DNA of 64,000 bases from positions 20,470,663-20,534,662 of the forward strand of contig NC_083646.1 of assembly GCF_963576545.1 (NCBI RefSeq). Reading direction: 5' to 3'. Both the position numbers and the translations under genes were made by a program. The DNA comes from Limanda limanda (Eukaryota; Chordata; Actinopteri; Pleuronectiformes; Pleuronectidae). Positions 33,991 to 45,992 of this stretch are shown piece after piece. Under the pieces are notes generated by a model. That model saw only the letters and a list, made by a program, of their open reading frames with translations, searched no databases and had not been told where the DNA came from. Position 1 is the first letter of the stretch; the number at the start of each line of letters is the position of its first letter.

Positions 33991-34612
33991 AACCTGTCTT
34001 GCTTAACATAATACTGTATACATTAATATAAAACAATAGATAGAAAGCAGAACATCCATCCTGAAATAGTGCATATTTATAGTGCAATAACAAAAGTGCA
34101 AACAGAACGTCTGTAGAAACATTTTAAACATATTTGTGCCTCAAAAACCTGTCTTGCTCAACATAAAACTATATACATTAATATAAAACAATAGATAGAA
34201 AGCAGAACATCTATCCTGAAATAGTGCATATTTTTAGTGCAATAACAAAAGTGCAAACAGAACGTCTGTAGAAACATTTTAAACATATTTGTGCCTCAAA
34301 AACCTGTCATGCTTAACATAAAACTATATACATTAATATAAAACAATAGATAGAAAGCAGAACATCCATCCTGAAATAGTGCATATTTTTAGTGCAATAA
34401 CAAAAGTGCAAACAGAACGTCTGTAGAAACATTTTAAACATATTTGTGCTTCAAAAACCTGTCATGCTTAACATAAAACTATATACATTAATATAAAACA
34501 ATAGATAGAAAGCAGAACATCCATCCTGAAATAGTGCATATTTTTAGTGCAATAACAAAAGTGCAAACAGAACGTCTGTAGAAACATTTTAAACATATTT
34601 GTGCCTCAAAGA
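33991..34612. repeat. 155-bp tandem repeat, 4 units, inside the hAT element
   Basis: AACCTGTCNTGCTNAACATA recurs at 33,991, 34,146, 34,301 and 34,456, a 155-bp period, with 1-3% divergence between units. It lies between the transposase stop and the 3' terminal repeat. The role is unknown. Confidence 0.95.
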
Positions 34613-34692
34613 CCATGACAGTAGGCTACAGTTGGAGTAAAAAAGAAAAGTTATGAACTCAACAGCTCAGTGCCACATTATGTGGAGATAGC

Positions 34693-37192
34693 CTACTTTT
34701 TCCACTTGTACTTCTTCTGAGATCTTGCTGCAGTAAGGAGTTGTTTGTCTTTGAGTGCAGCAGAGTAAAACTCTGAGCAAGACAGATCATAATTGAGGAG
34801 GACAATTAGCTCACCTTTAATTAATTCAGTGGAACATTTGTTCCGCACATCAGTCCATTTGTTCTTCATAAAAGAGAAAATCCTCTCCACAAACCAAGTG
34901 GAAGATGGGATGCTGAGGAAAAAGGATACAACAGCTTGGATGTTGGGAAGGTCAGCTGCCTGAAGAACCTCCATCCACCTCTCTGCTGTCCTTTAGACTG
35001 CCAGGTTTCCTTCTCCTGAGTGAGGTGCTCCAGAAGACGGTTTGCAGTAACACCTTCTTCATAAAGATCATCCATGGAGATGTTCAGCCTACGAGAAGAG
35101 ATGAAAAGTTGTCATTTACAGTGGTAAATAATGGGAAAAAATCTAATTGTATATATTCATAATTTTGTATAGTACTTTAACTACCTATATAGTTTAATTA
35201 ATTTATTATTCTTTACTTATTTATCCATCTATCTATCAAGTATATGAACTGTTTGAATTTGTAAGATGTTGTATAAAAGATGCATGTGTGTATACTGTAA
35301 ACTAAGTTTATATATTTATTTGTATATATTATCTATCAATTGTATGTGTTTATAACCATCAATAATATTAAAACATGGTCACTACGCAATTGTTTCATTC
35401 TTACCTGCCAACCAGGCAAAGCCGGTCTGTTATGTTCTCCATGTCATCAAAGGAGATCTTCCCAGATGCTAGAGAGAGGGGCTGCAGGTGGAAGAGCCAG
35501 TTTTCCTCTGAGAAGTCAAACCACTTCTCGATATAACTGATGGCATGGTTTAAGAAAGCTGTGAATTCCTGCCTGGCAACATCAGCATCAGATGGTGAGA
35601 GATGCTGGAGCTTTTTTTTGGTTAGGTACCCATAGAACCAACCCATCATCTCTTCTCTGAATTAGTCTTCTCCGGAAAGAGTCCATGATGGAGAAGAGGT
35701 CAACAGACGTGGTTACATTCTTCTCCAGCTTTTTCACCACCTCTTCAAACAGGACATTATTACAGAAGAGGAGGTAAACTTCGACAATGTCTGCCTCTTC
35801 CTCAACTCCAGCAGCATCTTCTGTCAACCTCAGCAAATCTTTCAGGCGCTTTGGACATGCTTCACCCAAGCTGATGAGATAAGACTTCAGCCAGACCCAG
35901 TTCTGCAGCAGGCGGGTGATTGCAGGGTTGAGTGACAGCCATCCTGTCACCACATGGCGCAGGATTTCATGGAATTCAACATCACAGAATTCACAAAACT
36001 CCTTTAGGGACTCTCTCCTTTTGGCAGAGTTGGAAAAGAAACTATATATCTTGAGGACAATATTTTCCACATCCACTGAGAGCGTGTCCAGGGCCTTATT
36101 CACTGTGTTATGGACAATATGTGCATGGCAGTTGCCATGAAGGATCTCACTGTTGGCCTCTCTCAATTTTGTAAAGACCGAGTTGTGGCTGCCATAATTG
36201 ACATTTGCGTTGTCAGCACTGAATGCAGAAACATGATCTAGGGATAGACCCATGTTTTCAAGAGAGCTTTGTATTTTTGTCAGTATTCCCTGTGCAGACT
36301 CATCTGGATTTTCAAAGAAATCTATCACCTTGTTGACAACCCCATCCTCTGGCGTGAAAAACTGCACGGCCAAGGGAAACATCTTCCGATTTCCCTTATT
36401 CGAGGCATCGGTGTGAAGAGAGAATGGAAGTGGATTTCCTCCATTTTTCAATTGTTTGATCACCTCCTCTACTGCCTATGAGACAGGACGTCTGTGACTA
36501 TTGCCTCAGCTTTTGTCCTCCCACAGGACATCTTCTTGGCAATGCTGGAGTCATTCAGTGTTCTGAGAGTCAGCTTCATAGCACATTCAGCTGAGTTATA
36601 GCTTAAACCATGCTTCACAGTGTGGTAGGTATGGGCTACCTCTGCAGCAGTCACCTGTAAATTAGAAAAAAGAAGAAATGTTACTGTATATATGTATAGT
36701 TTGTGTAGTATATCAACTGCCTCTACAGTACAAATGATGCATGTTATATCTATCTCTATCGGTTTGAAGTTGTAAGAAATGTGTAAGGTTGTGTGTGTAT
36801 TCATAATTTATACACACACATATATACATATATATATATCGTACTTAATATAATAATATTATAATATCTTTGTCCATACAATGCTGACATCCATTGCACT
36901 TACTACTTTCCCATATTAAAAAAAATAATCGTTCTTTACATACCATATCTGCCTCTGGCGTTGCCTGGTGGACAACAAATTGGTCTAGGGTTCCCCTAGT
37001 TTTGTTGTCCCTTATGCTTCGCATGTGCCCACCACTGGAAGCATGTTGCTTGAGGTCAGTCAGCCCACCATGGGCTACAGAAAAAGTTTGACGACACACC
37101 GTGAAGTGCGCTTTATAGATGTTTTTGCGCACATTTTCTCCCCAGGTGTTAGCTTTCTCCCATTCCTCCCGGTATTTTTGCATCCTTTTCAT
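34693..37192 (-). pseudogene. hAT transposase, copy 2, mildly damaged
   Basis: Exon 1 (from 37,192 to about 36,953) carries a BED-like finger in which one expected Cys is Phe (AHFTVC, then His-rich GGHM). The next exon (about 36,656 to 36,470) runs into a frameshift near 36,475. The long frame 36,463-35,588 then holds catalytic-region motifs SLHTDASNKGN, FSADNANVNYG and GNCHAHIVHNTV. Another frame break occurs near 35,640, and the 3' exon 35,092-34,693 has the hAT dimerisation domain with a break near 34,990. Splice-like junctions separate the pieces. The gene is probably inactive as it stands. Confidence 0.85.
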
Positions 37193-38025
37193 TTTTTTTT
37201 CTCGGAGGAGTACGAGTTGAATGGCTGCTTGAAGCTGGTAGAGCAGTGTCGGCGCCTGAGTCAGTGTCAGTCAAGCTGGTTTGTTTTCTTCCACTGTCTT
37301 CTGCGCGCGCAACAGTACCTCCTCGGCCAATGGGATGAGCGTATTCTGTGTCATCGTACACGTGTGTGAACAGGCTGTCAGCTCATTGGTCCCAGAGCAG
37401 GACATGGCCCGGGAACACGTTTACCGTAAAATTTCATATAAAGCGCATTGTTGTTAATTTTCCAGTGGCATTTTACTGACCATTTTTTAAATCTCACAGT
37501 ATTATGGGACAAAGTGCGTCCCGTTTCAGCTCAATACGGGACGGGTGCTTTTGTTTCTAAATACGGGACTATTCCGTTTTTCAAGGGATGGTTGGCAACC
37601 CTAATGGTGGCTAGCCCGCTAGCCTAGCCTGCTAGCGCCGTTTTGAAAGCTCGTTATAACCGTATGTGACCGTGCACACATGCCGTCAGTGCTCTAACGA
37701 GCCACCGTCAGACGGACAACTCCGCTGGCTTAACACACACGTCACATTAATCGTAGAATCGTAGTTGTGTTTGGGTTTATTGTCAAGCAGGAAGTTTGAG
37801 GACCGGAAATGTGAAATCCGGAAATGACATCGTAGGGAAATGATGTCGTTCGCGGACCAATCACAGCCAAGAGCTGTCCGTGGGGTCTACGAAATGAAGA
37901 CGGACAGTTAGAAAAATCAGAGGTGTACGAAAAGCTCTCCGAGGCGCTCGGAGAGGGCGTTCCACGACGGATAGGGCGGTCTTATCTATCCGTTTTAGAA
38001 AAGACGGACAAGCATAAATTGGCCT

Positions 38026-39292
38026 TAAGTCTAGAAGGCCCTACAAGTCATGATCTGATGAACATGAATCAGAATAAGTTCAGGTATTGCACATCTTTAG
38101 CATACCACCCAAAAATCCACTAGAATGCATGAAATAACAACTACTTAAACCAAAATTTCCTGGGGGTGGAACTTCAGCTATGTCTTTGCTTCACAGAATG
38201 TAACCAATGTTGTCCATCTCCAGTAGGCCGCCCCTATCAACGACTTTGGGCCCCACAAACCAGCAGAATGCAGGGCACAACATGGGTCAAACGCCAAATT
38301 AATTCCAATTCCCTGATATTTAAGCCAGCAACATGTGTGGCTGCGTGCGCGGCAAAATTTTGGTCACCCCCGACAAAATCTCACTCCAAGGTTTTTTGAA
38401 AAGTTGGCAGCTCTGCTTCAACACTGACTCCAGGTACAGACATCTTTTTATAACTTACAAACAATCAAAGTAAAGTATTGCACATAATACATAATGTATT
38501 AAATAATATATGCAATACTAATAATGTGGAAGAACTCCATTCATTACATTCATTGTCTTGGTAGTGCGCAGTTTAATCCAAAACCATATTCAAAATCAGT
38601 AGTTGAATATCCACAGAAAATAAGGATACAAGCTTTGTTCATAAGAAACACTTCCTCTACAATAATGCCATACTTTTATGTTTCCTATCATTTTATTAGG
38701 TACGGACGAGCCTGAAGGACACAGCTGTGCTGACCGTGTTCTGTCTCTTATGGCAAAGAAGAAAAATAAAACACTGGGTTCTTATCTAAAGTGTATCATA
38801 TCAGAAAGCAAAAGATAAACATTGTTCTAATAAGTGTTCATTTGAATATATAATATATAATGAATATATTAACTCTATTTTCTATGACACTTAGCAATGA
38901 CTCTAAACAGTTGCAGGCCGTCTTTAGTTAAGGGAGGATAACACAAAGTGTTGTGCAGATGAAGCTGGTGCATGTCACCTCATGTTGATAATAATAAATT
39001 AATAAATTATGCAAGTTATTTGAGCTATGTGTCTGTCTAATCTTTTTACTTTGTTGCAATCATTTTACTTTAATGCTGTATTGTAGGCAACATCTTTGTG
39101 TCGGGCTGAGCGCTAAAGCATGTGAAATGTATTTGAAATAGAATTTCTGCTCCCTGCTGGCACTCAAAATGCAGCCCATAGTATATCTTACTGGTCTATA
39201 TAGGCCTACTGCTTATAATAATCAGCTACCTCTATTTTTGTGACGGTGACATGACATCATACAAAATTGCCCCACCAGAAATTTAAGGCTAA
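38026..39292. other. Gene-free intergenic DNA
   Basis: The stretch is AT-rich. Around 38,040-38,400 it resembles dispersed-repeat sequence (CATGAATCAGAATAAGTTC and a Gly/Pro-coding C-rich patch), but no family is assigned. Nothing supports a gene. Confidence 0.5.
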
Positions 39293-39455
39293 AATCGCCA
39301 CTGCAGCTAATCCAAAACACAGCAGCCAGACTCCTCATCAATTCAGAAGAGAGCATGCTACTAGTCTCCCTGAGAAGATGTGTCTTTTAAACTCATTATT
39401 ATCTGTTAAATCTCTACTAAAGACAAAGACAAGACATTAACAAAACAGAACAGCT
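39293..39455 (+). mobile_element. LINE RT remnant, second copy
   Basis: CTAATCCAAAACACAGCAGC encodes the Leu-Ile-Gln-Asn-Thr-Ala-Ala motif common in fish LINE reverse transcriptases. It is joined by deletion to the CCTGAGAAGATGTGTCT tail shared with 1,107-1,130. It marks the left side of the duplicated unit that carries gprc6a copy B. Confidence 0.65.
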
Positions 39456-39575
39456 GGAATAACTGGAACAGTGAGAACAGGCCAGTTAACAGAACGGAAT
39501 GACAAGAATGTGTGCGTGCATGTGTGCATGTGTTTGTGTGTTTGTGCGTGTGTGTGTGTGTTTTATATAGAGTGA

Positions 39576-39975
39576 ATTCTGGTAATCTGAGACATTGGGT
39601 AATGTGGGACAACTAAACTTCAGTATGTCTACTTCCTTTTCTTACGAAAGCTAGTCAACGGGACTTTTACGATAAGTTAGCATGGATCTCATGCAATTGA
39701 AATCACATGACTTTATTGGTTAATGTCACACAAAGGGGCGGGGCAAGTGTCAATCAGAAGCTCCCCCTTGGAATTGATTGACAATGTCAATGACTTAGGA
39801 TTCAAAAAAAGATTAATGTTAAGGATATAGATATGTCTTTAATTTGACAATGTTCCCAATTCTTATCAAATTTGTGATGTATTCAGGCAACAAAATAAGC
39901 AAAATAAGTCGTTTAAAATGTGTTTTAAACGACTTAGTTGTCCCACACAACAATTGTAGTTGTCCCACTTGCATG
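39576..39975. repeat. MITE-like GGTAATNTGGGAC repeat, flank of copy B
   Basis: It is homologous to 1,360-1,710. It contains a 32-bp palindrome at 39,905-39,936 (TAAGTCGTTTAAAA mirrored around TGTG) that is not present in the first copy. Confidence 0.6.
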
Positions 39976-40139
39976 CTTTGGTTAATTTGTCTGAGATAAT
40001 TATATCAGAAAACATTTATTTTTATTTGATCTGGTTTTTACTCTTTTCAAATTTTTTTATTCTTCAAAAGTCAGTGTTGAAGTGTCGGTGCTCTTCAAAC
40101 TGCTTTTACAATTGTTTTCATTGTTTACTTAAAGTACTT

Positions 40140-40457
40140 AAAGTACTTAAACTTTTAACTGTTCGTTAACTGTTAGTTTTTTGCACACAACACACAACAT
40201 TTGAAAATGTGCTGTGGGCTGCGAAATGCGTAGGCACAAGAGCAGATATGAGTAAAGCTGCAGAGCAATGACTCCCTCACTGTCAGTCATGAAGTGGGCA
40301 GGGCTGCAGGGGAGAATGTGAGAAGAGAAAAGTGTGAATGAGGAAGCAAGAGAGAGTTTTCTTTTAGCCTTGGGAAGACGCTTAAAAAGAAGAGTATCAC
40401 TCTGCCAGAGGTGAAAAACCAGCGACAGCTCAGACAGCAAACACAGAGGATAGTGAT
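40140..40457 (+). promoter_or_regulatory. Upstream and 5' UTR region of gprc6a copy B
   Basis: This region keeps the ancestral continuity from the LINE/MITE flank to exon 1 without the retrotransposon and nested array found before copy A. It shares about 280 bp of near-identical sequence with copy A directly before the ATG. No core promoter element is assigned. Confidence 0.5.
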
Positions 40458-43022
40458 ATGGCCTGGGCTGTTACTATAATCTACTTCCATGTCACAGTTT
40501 TCCTTATTATTATGGATACAGGACATGCCACTGAAAGTTATACCAGGAGGATGGAAGCTACAGCTGCAGGTGATATCGTCATCGCAGGACTCTTTCCCAT
40601 TCATGAGGACATGGAAGAAAAAAAAAACTCTTTCACACTACAACCACCACAGCCATGTATAAGGTGAGATCATCCAGATTAATGAAATCAATTATCCAAA
40701 CATTTGTTTCTCAAAGATGTTATCAGAGACTTGAAGTAGTAACAGCATATTTCCAAATGTGCCTTAACAAATATATGTAACAATCATGAACTCAAAGTGA
40801 TCCTCCAAATGTATTCAAAGTGTAAAAGTACTAAAGTTGTCAATGTGTATATTTAAATATTGATAATAATATTGATAGCACTTAAATGTGAATTATTATC
40901 AGAAACAGCAACACAGTTCCAACAGTACTGTACCAAACTTTGGGGTCAGGGTTAAATTAATATTTTTGTTAATTAACTATTTGCATAGTACTTGCGAGCT
41001 GTTGCTCTCATATAAATGTGGTAGAATAAAAAGTAATATTTCCCTCTGAAAAGTCGTGAAAAAATAGATAGAAGAACATGTATTATGAGATGGTAATACT
41101 CAACTGAAGTACGGCAACAAATTCATATTAGGAAACGTACAACGATTTTCTGACTGGGCGTTGGATAATTCAACCTGTGTCTCATATGCAGAGATTTCAA
41201 GTAAAAGAAATAGATTTTTAGTTTTAGAATAATTTTATTTGTCACACAGTTATTTGTTCTCTGTCTTCTTGTTCCTCACAGTCTCGATTCTATCACATAC
41301 ATCCTGTATTTACTATTGGAATAACAAATGTATTGTTCTCACAGGCTTTACGAAAGAAGCCTGATTTTGGCTCTGGCTATGATCAATGCTATCGAGGTCA
41401 TGAATAAGTCGCCTCTGCTCAAGGCTGTGAACCTCACTCTGGGTTACCTAATCGTGGACTCTTGCGCTGATCCCAGCACAGCTCTGAGAGTCACAGGAGA
41501 CTTCATGCAGCGGGACAACTGCTACACAGAGAGCAACACCTCTACCTGTGGACAGCCAGTCATGGCTGTTATAGGTGCCGCTTTCTCTGAAATATCCATT
41601 GCCATCGCCAGGCAACTGACACTCCAGATGATTCCTCAAGTAAGCTGCTGACTCTCTGTGGCAACACTGACACACATAGCGGTGACTGTTATAGAAAGCA
41701 GCAGAACAGGTTTTCAGTGGTAGCTGATGAACATCAGCAGCCTAACCTTTTATGATCAAAGTGAGGAGCCACAGATAAAGCTGCATCCTCTGTTGACGGA
41801 GATCTTGAAACTCCTCTATAAACCAGACCATATAATTTCAATTCAGTCTCCACATGGACCTCCTCTTTCGTGGTCCCCATGTGTCCTCCGTAAGATGCAG
41901 CCCCTGAATTGAGACACATATGCATCTTAACCTGTTTGCTGGGAAAGTTGCAGGTGAAGCAGTTTTGTGCGTTACCAAACAAAACTATGACCAAACTAAA
42001 AAGTTTGAAACTTACACATAGGAACAATCGCAAAGACTTTATGAGAGGTTGTAGGTTGCAACTCAAGATCTGAGTAGATACATATTACATTACATTACTT
42101 ATCATTTATCTGACGCTTTTATCCAAAGTGACTTCCAATAAGTGTATGCATTCAACCCTGAGGTCACATCTTTAAAAATTATATCATCTGTTTTTTTCTC
42201 CAGATCAGCTATTCATCAACTGCTGTCATTCTGAGTGATAAGAGCCGCTTCCCTTCGTTTTTGAGGACTGTTCCTAATGATAAACATCAGACAGCTGCCA
42301 TGGTCAGACTTCTCCACACCTACGGCTGGAACTGGGTGGGAATAGTTACCGCAGATGGAGATTATGGCCGATCAGCTCTGGATAGCTTTGTGTCCCAGGC
42401 CTCTGCAAAGGGGATCTGTGTGGCTTTCAAATCGATTCTACCTCAGTCTGTGACCAGTCATGATGTCTACTCTGAAATTCGAGCCACTGCCACAACCATC
42501 CTCAACAATCCCAAGGTGCAGGTCATTGTGTCATTTGCCAAGTCGACTCACATGAGGTATCTTTTCCAGGAGCTGAAGCATAAGGCACTGAGAGCAGGAC
42601 AAAGCATAGAGTCAATGAGAAGAGTTTGGGTGGCCAGTGACAGCTGGTCCTCCAGCAACCCTGTGAGAGTAAACGCGACTCTGAGGGACATAGGACACGT
42701 TGTGGGCTTCACCTTCAAGAGTGGAGACAAGTCATCAATTGAGGACTACCTGAGCAGGCTGGAGGCAGCTGGCCATGAATTTATAAGGAATAACCCCTTC
42801 ATGAAGGAGCTCTATTTGCGGCTAAATGCCAGTAAAGGTTTTGAAGACACTAAGCTTATTTCAGAAGCTGTGAAAAATCTCAGGAAACACACTCATGCCG
42901 CCACTATCCTTAGTGTTGAGATGGCTGTCAGCGCCATTACTCAGACTGTGGCTTCTGTTTGCAGGAGCAGAGACTGCAAAACACCAGGCACGATGCAACC
43001 CTGGGAGGTAATTACACACATA

Positions 43023-43055
<33 letters not shown>

Positions 43056-45992
43056 GTAAAAACAAGGCTGTGGAGGTACCCAGAGGTCTCTGGCTCTGGT
43101 GGTCTTCACCAACTTGGCAAGAGGCCTGAGTTGAGCTGAAGTGCAACAAGTGAGCAGCAGACCCCACAGCCAAAGGGAAAAGAGATGGACTCTGCACAGG
43201 GATATTTATCATTGTCATAGTGCGTTTAAGACTTTTCCAAGGTACTGGGATGATAATGAAATGTCTTCTATCCTGTAGCTGCTGAAACCTCTGTTATTCC
43301 AAGAGTTTGAACTTAGAGGAAAAACCTATAAGTTTGACAGCAGCGGTGACATCAGCCTGGGCTACGACCTGAAAATGTGGTGCTCAGATGGAGGAAATAA
43401 TCATTTCACTGAAGTTGTGGCTGAATACCACCCATCCACCAACGACTTCACTTACACCAATGTAAGCACCAAGCACCTCCAGGACTTTCAGGTAGGCCCT
43501 AATCCTGCTGCTCTTAGGAACGTTACACACGCACAGACACACGTGCAATACAGCAAAATGTGTTTACTGAAAACATGCAGACCAATAAAGCTGAAAACAC
43601 CATTTCAAATTCCACTTTTTGTATATACAAAAAGTAGAATTCAGGAAAAATCAAATAGATTTGTTACAAGAAATGTAATACAAAATAAGAAAAGAACAAT
43701 GACATGAAGTGTTGAATGTAATCTCTCTGATTTCTGCAGTACATCATCTCCAAGTGCTCCAACAGCTGCGTCCCTGGAGAGTTCAAAAAAACAGCTGAAG
43801 GTCAACACACCTGTTGTTATGAGTGCATCAACTGTACTGAGAACTACTACTCGAATAAAACAGGTACGTCACCCCTGCACACATTGGATTCACTGGACAC
43901 ATTCACTGCATGTGCACAGTAAATAAAAGCTGTCATCTACGGGTGTGTGTGCTTACAAATACAGAAACCCAGGTGTTATCACATCCAAGGAGCAAAGAGG
44001 GAGGACATCAATAATAATAATAATTAACTTTATTTATACATCACTTTTTAAAAGAAAGATTTTAAAAAGTACTTTAATAGCAAAGCAAGAAAAGTTAATG
44101 AAAACTTGACCACATAAAAGCGATAATATGACAATTAAAATAAATGAACATGTAAAATAAAAGGTGTCGCGAAAACGATTAAAAAAACAGTTAAAACCCA
44201 ACATCACATGAAAGCAGTCTATAAAATTGGGTATTGAGATGTGTAGTTTATCAGTAATTTATCAGTTTATCAATAATCTAGTGTTGCCTTAGAATGTAAC
44301 TGCATCTACCTTCTTCTGCCTTTTTCTTCAGAGTAAAAGCACAGCTTTTGTTTAGTTTAAGCAATGCTTAATTACCAAGCTTTGGTAATCAAGCATTGCT
44401 TCAACTAAAACTCTCATTAACAATTAAATGAATAACCATAACCAAAATGACCATATAGATAGTTAGCTAAGTTGAAGGATATAGAGTTCTTGACAGTGTA
44501 GAGGTTGGCAAAATGTACTTTTGCAACATTAATGAAAAAACATTTGTGAAAGAAAAACATTTATTATGAAGATAATAAAGTATATAAACACAAATTACTA
44601 ACAGTGTACTTAATATGTAAAGATAATATATATATATATGCTTCGCAGTAACAGTCAGGTACAAGCTCTGTTACATATGGCCGGTGGCCCGCTATGTCTT
44701 AATTCAAGGGCACTTAACAATAACAGGATATTTCGCAGCTTGACCAGTTAACATTGAATATCAGATATTCAAATGTTAAACGAAATTCTTAAAATTTCAA
44801 CAAAGATGCTTATGCTAGGATCTTAGAGTCAGAAAGGATCTTTTTTTGTTTTAATCCGCACCTGTGCTTGTAATCCTCCATCCCTGCAGATATGGATCAG
44901 TGTCTGAGCTGTAACATAAGCAGAGAGTGGTCGGCAGAGGGCAGCTCCAGCTGCACCCCCAAAGTCGTGCTCTTCTTCTCCTGGCAGGACAGATTTGCTG
45001 TGGCGCTCCTCACCTTTTCTGCCCTGGGCATCCTCCTGGCTGTGATGGTGTCAGCTCTGTTTTTACATCAGCGCGACACTCCTGTAGTGAAGGCTGCCGG
45101 AGGGCCACTGAGCCAGGTCATCCTATTCTCTCTGGTCATCAGTTACATCAGCGCCGTGCTGTTTGTCGGTCGGCCCAACAGTTTCCAGTGTAAGGCTCGA
45201 CAGGTGCTCTTCGGTATCAGCTTCACTCTGTGCGTCTCCTGCATCCTGGTCAAGACCCTGCAGATCCTGCTGGCCTTCCAGTTCAACCCTGCACTGCAGG
45301 TGGTTCTGCGGAGGCTCTTCAAGCCTTACGTCATGGCCAGCTTCTGTGTGGCCTTGCAGGTGATTGCTTGTATCTGCTGGCTAGTCCTCAAGAGCCCATC
45401 TCTCCAAATCGTCATGCAACCAACCACTTTGCTGGAGAAGTGTCACGAGGGCTCATATTTGGCCTTCGGGGTGATGTTGGGCTACATAGCTTTCCTAGCG
45501 TTGGTGTGTTTCATCTGTGCCTTCAAAGGCCGCAAACTTCCACAGTTCTACAATGAGGCAAAGTTCATCACCTTCAGTATGCTGCTCTACCTGATCTCCT
45601 GGATGCTCTTTGTTCCTGTCTACGTTTCCACCTCAGGAGTTTACCTTTCGGCTGTGGAGATGGTGGTCATTCTCATTTCCAACTACGGCATCCTCAGCTG
45701 TCATTTCTTACCAAAGTGCTACATTATCATTTTCAAGAAGGAACAAAACACCACGACTGCTTTCAGGAACAATGTGTATCAATATTCAAGCAAAACCTCT
45801 GAATCTATCTCTGTATCTGGGAGTTCAGTGTCAGAGAAACAGTCTATTGGTCAGGATTTCATCTGTGCTCTGCCACCCTCTCTACCTGCAACTGGTTACC
45901 TTGAATATGGAGTAGTGACAACGGGAACGAGCAGCACAAGTTTACACAGAGGTCCAGCAACACAACACTCCTTCAGAAGAAGCAGCATATAA
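40458..45992 (+). CDS. gprc6a: GPRC6A-like class C GPCR, copy B
   Basis: Six exons at 40458-40663, 41345-41639, 42204-43007, 43279-43491, 43740-43863 and 44890-45992 have exactly the same lengths as in copy A and join into 914 codons. Domains and motifs are those of copy A: signal peptide, flytrap, cysteine-rich linker and seven helices, ending in an SFRRSSI tail. By eye, exon 6 differs from copy A at about 9 of 1,103 bases (3 residues). Exon 3 differs at about 21 of 804 bases (about 14 residues), so change is concentrated in the ligand-binding domain. Both copies appear functional. Differences may alter amino-acid preference (inference). Confidence 0.92.
44350..44411. repeat. 62-bp near-perfect palindrome in intron 5 of copy B
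   Basis: GCAATGCTTAATTACCAAGC is followed at once by its inverse (TTTGGTAATCAAGCATTGC), flanked by mirrored GTTTAGTTT and AACTAAAAC. The stem is about 29 bp with a few mismatches. It is absent from copy A at the equivalent place. Confidence 0.85.

Larger units (their letters stand above)
33723..37603 (-). mobile_element. hAT transposon, 3.9 kb, near-complete
   Basis: Terminal inverted repeats TAAGGTTGCCAAC (33,723-33,735) and GTTGGCAACCCTA (37,591-37,603) differ at one base. The 8-bp target duplication ATGGTGGC lies at 33,715-33,722 and 37,604-37,611. MITE copy I keeps the uninterrupted site (ATGGTGGCTAGCC, reverse strand near 4,955-4,970). The element reads on the minus strand and encodes a multi-exon transposase, followed by a 155-bp tandem repeat array near its 3' end. 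Confidence 0.93.
33162..38025. mobile_element. TAA-flanked MITE (PIF/Harbinger-like), copy II, split by hAT
   Basis: TAA lies at 33,159-33,161 and 38,026-38,028. Termini AGGCTCCATTATGCTTCTAC and (reverse) AGGCCAATTTATGCTT match copy I (4,527-5,520) in inverted orientation. Without the hAT insert the element is about 975 bp. The ETS-like and GCTAGC-rich interior is conserved between the copies. It has no reading frame of its own. Confidence 0.8.

Noticed and set aside
20658..45992. V2R/OlfC or T1R identity for the class C receptors
   Set aside because: The linker QHTCCYEC, RDCKTP...QPWE and the C-terminal RRSSI tail fit GPRC6A better, and the kpna5-zup1 neighbourhood agrees.
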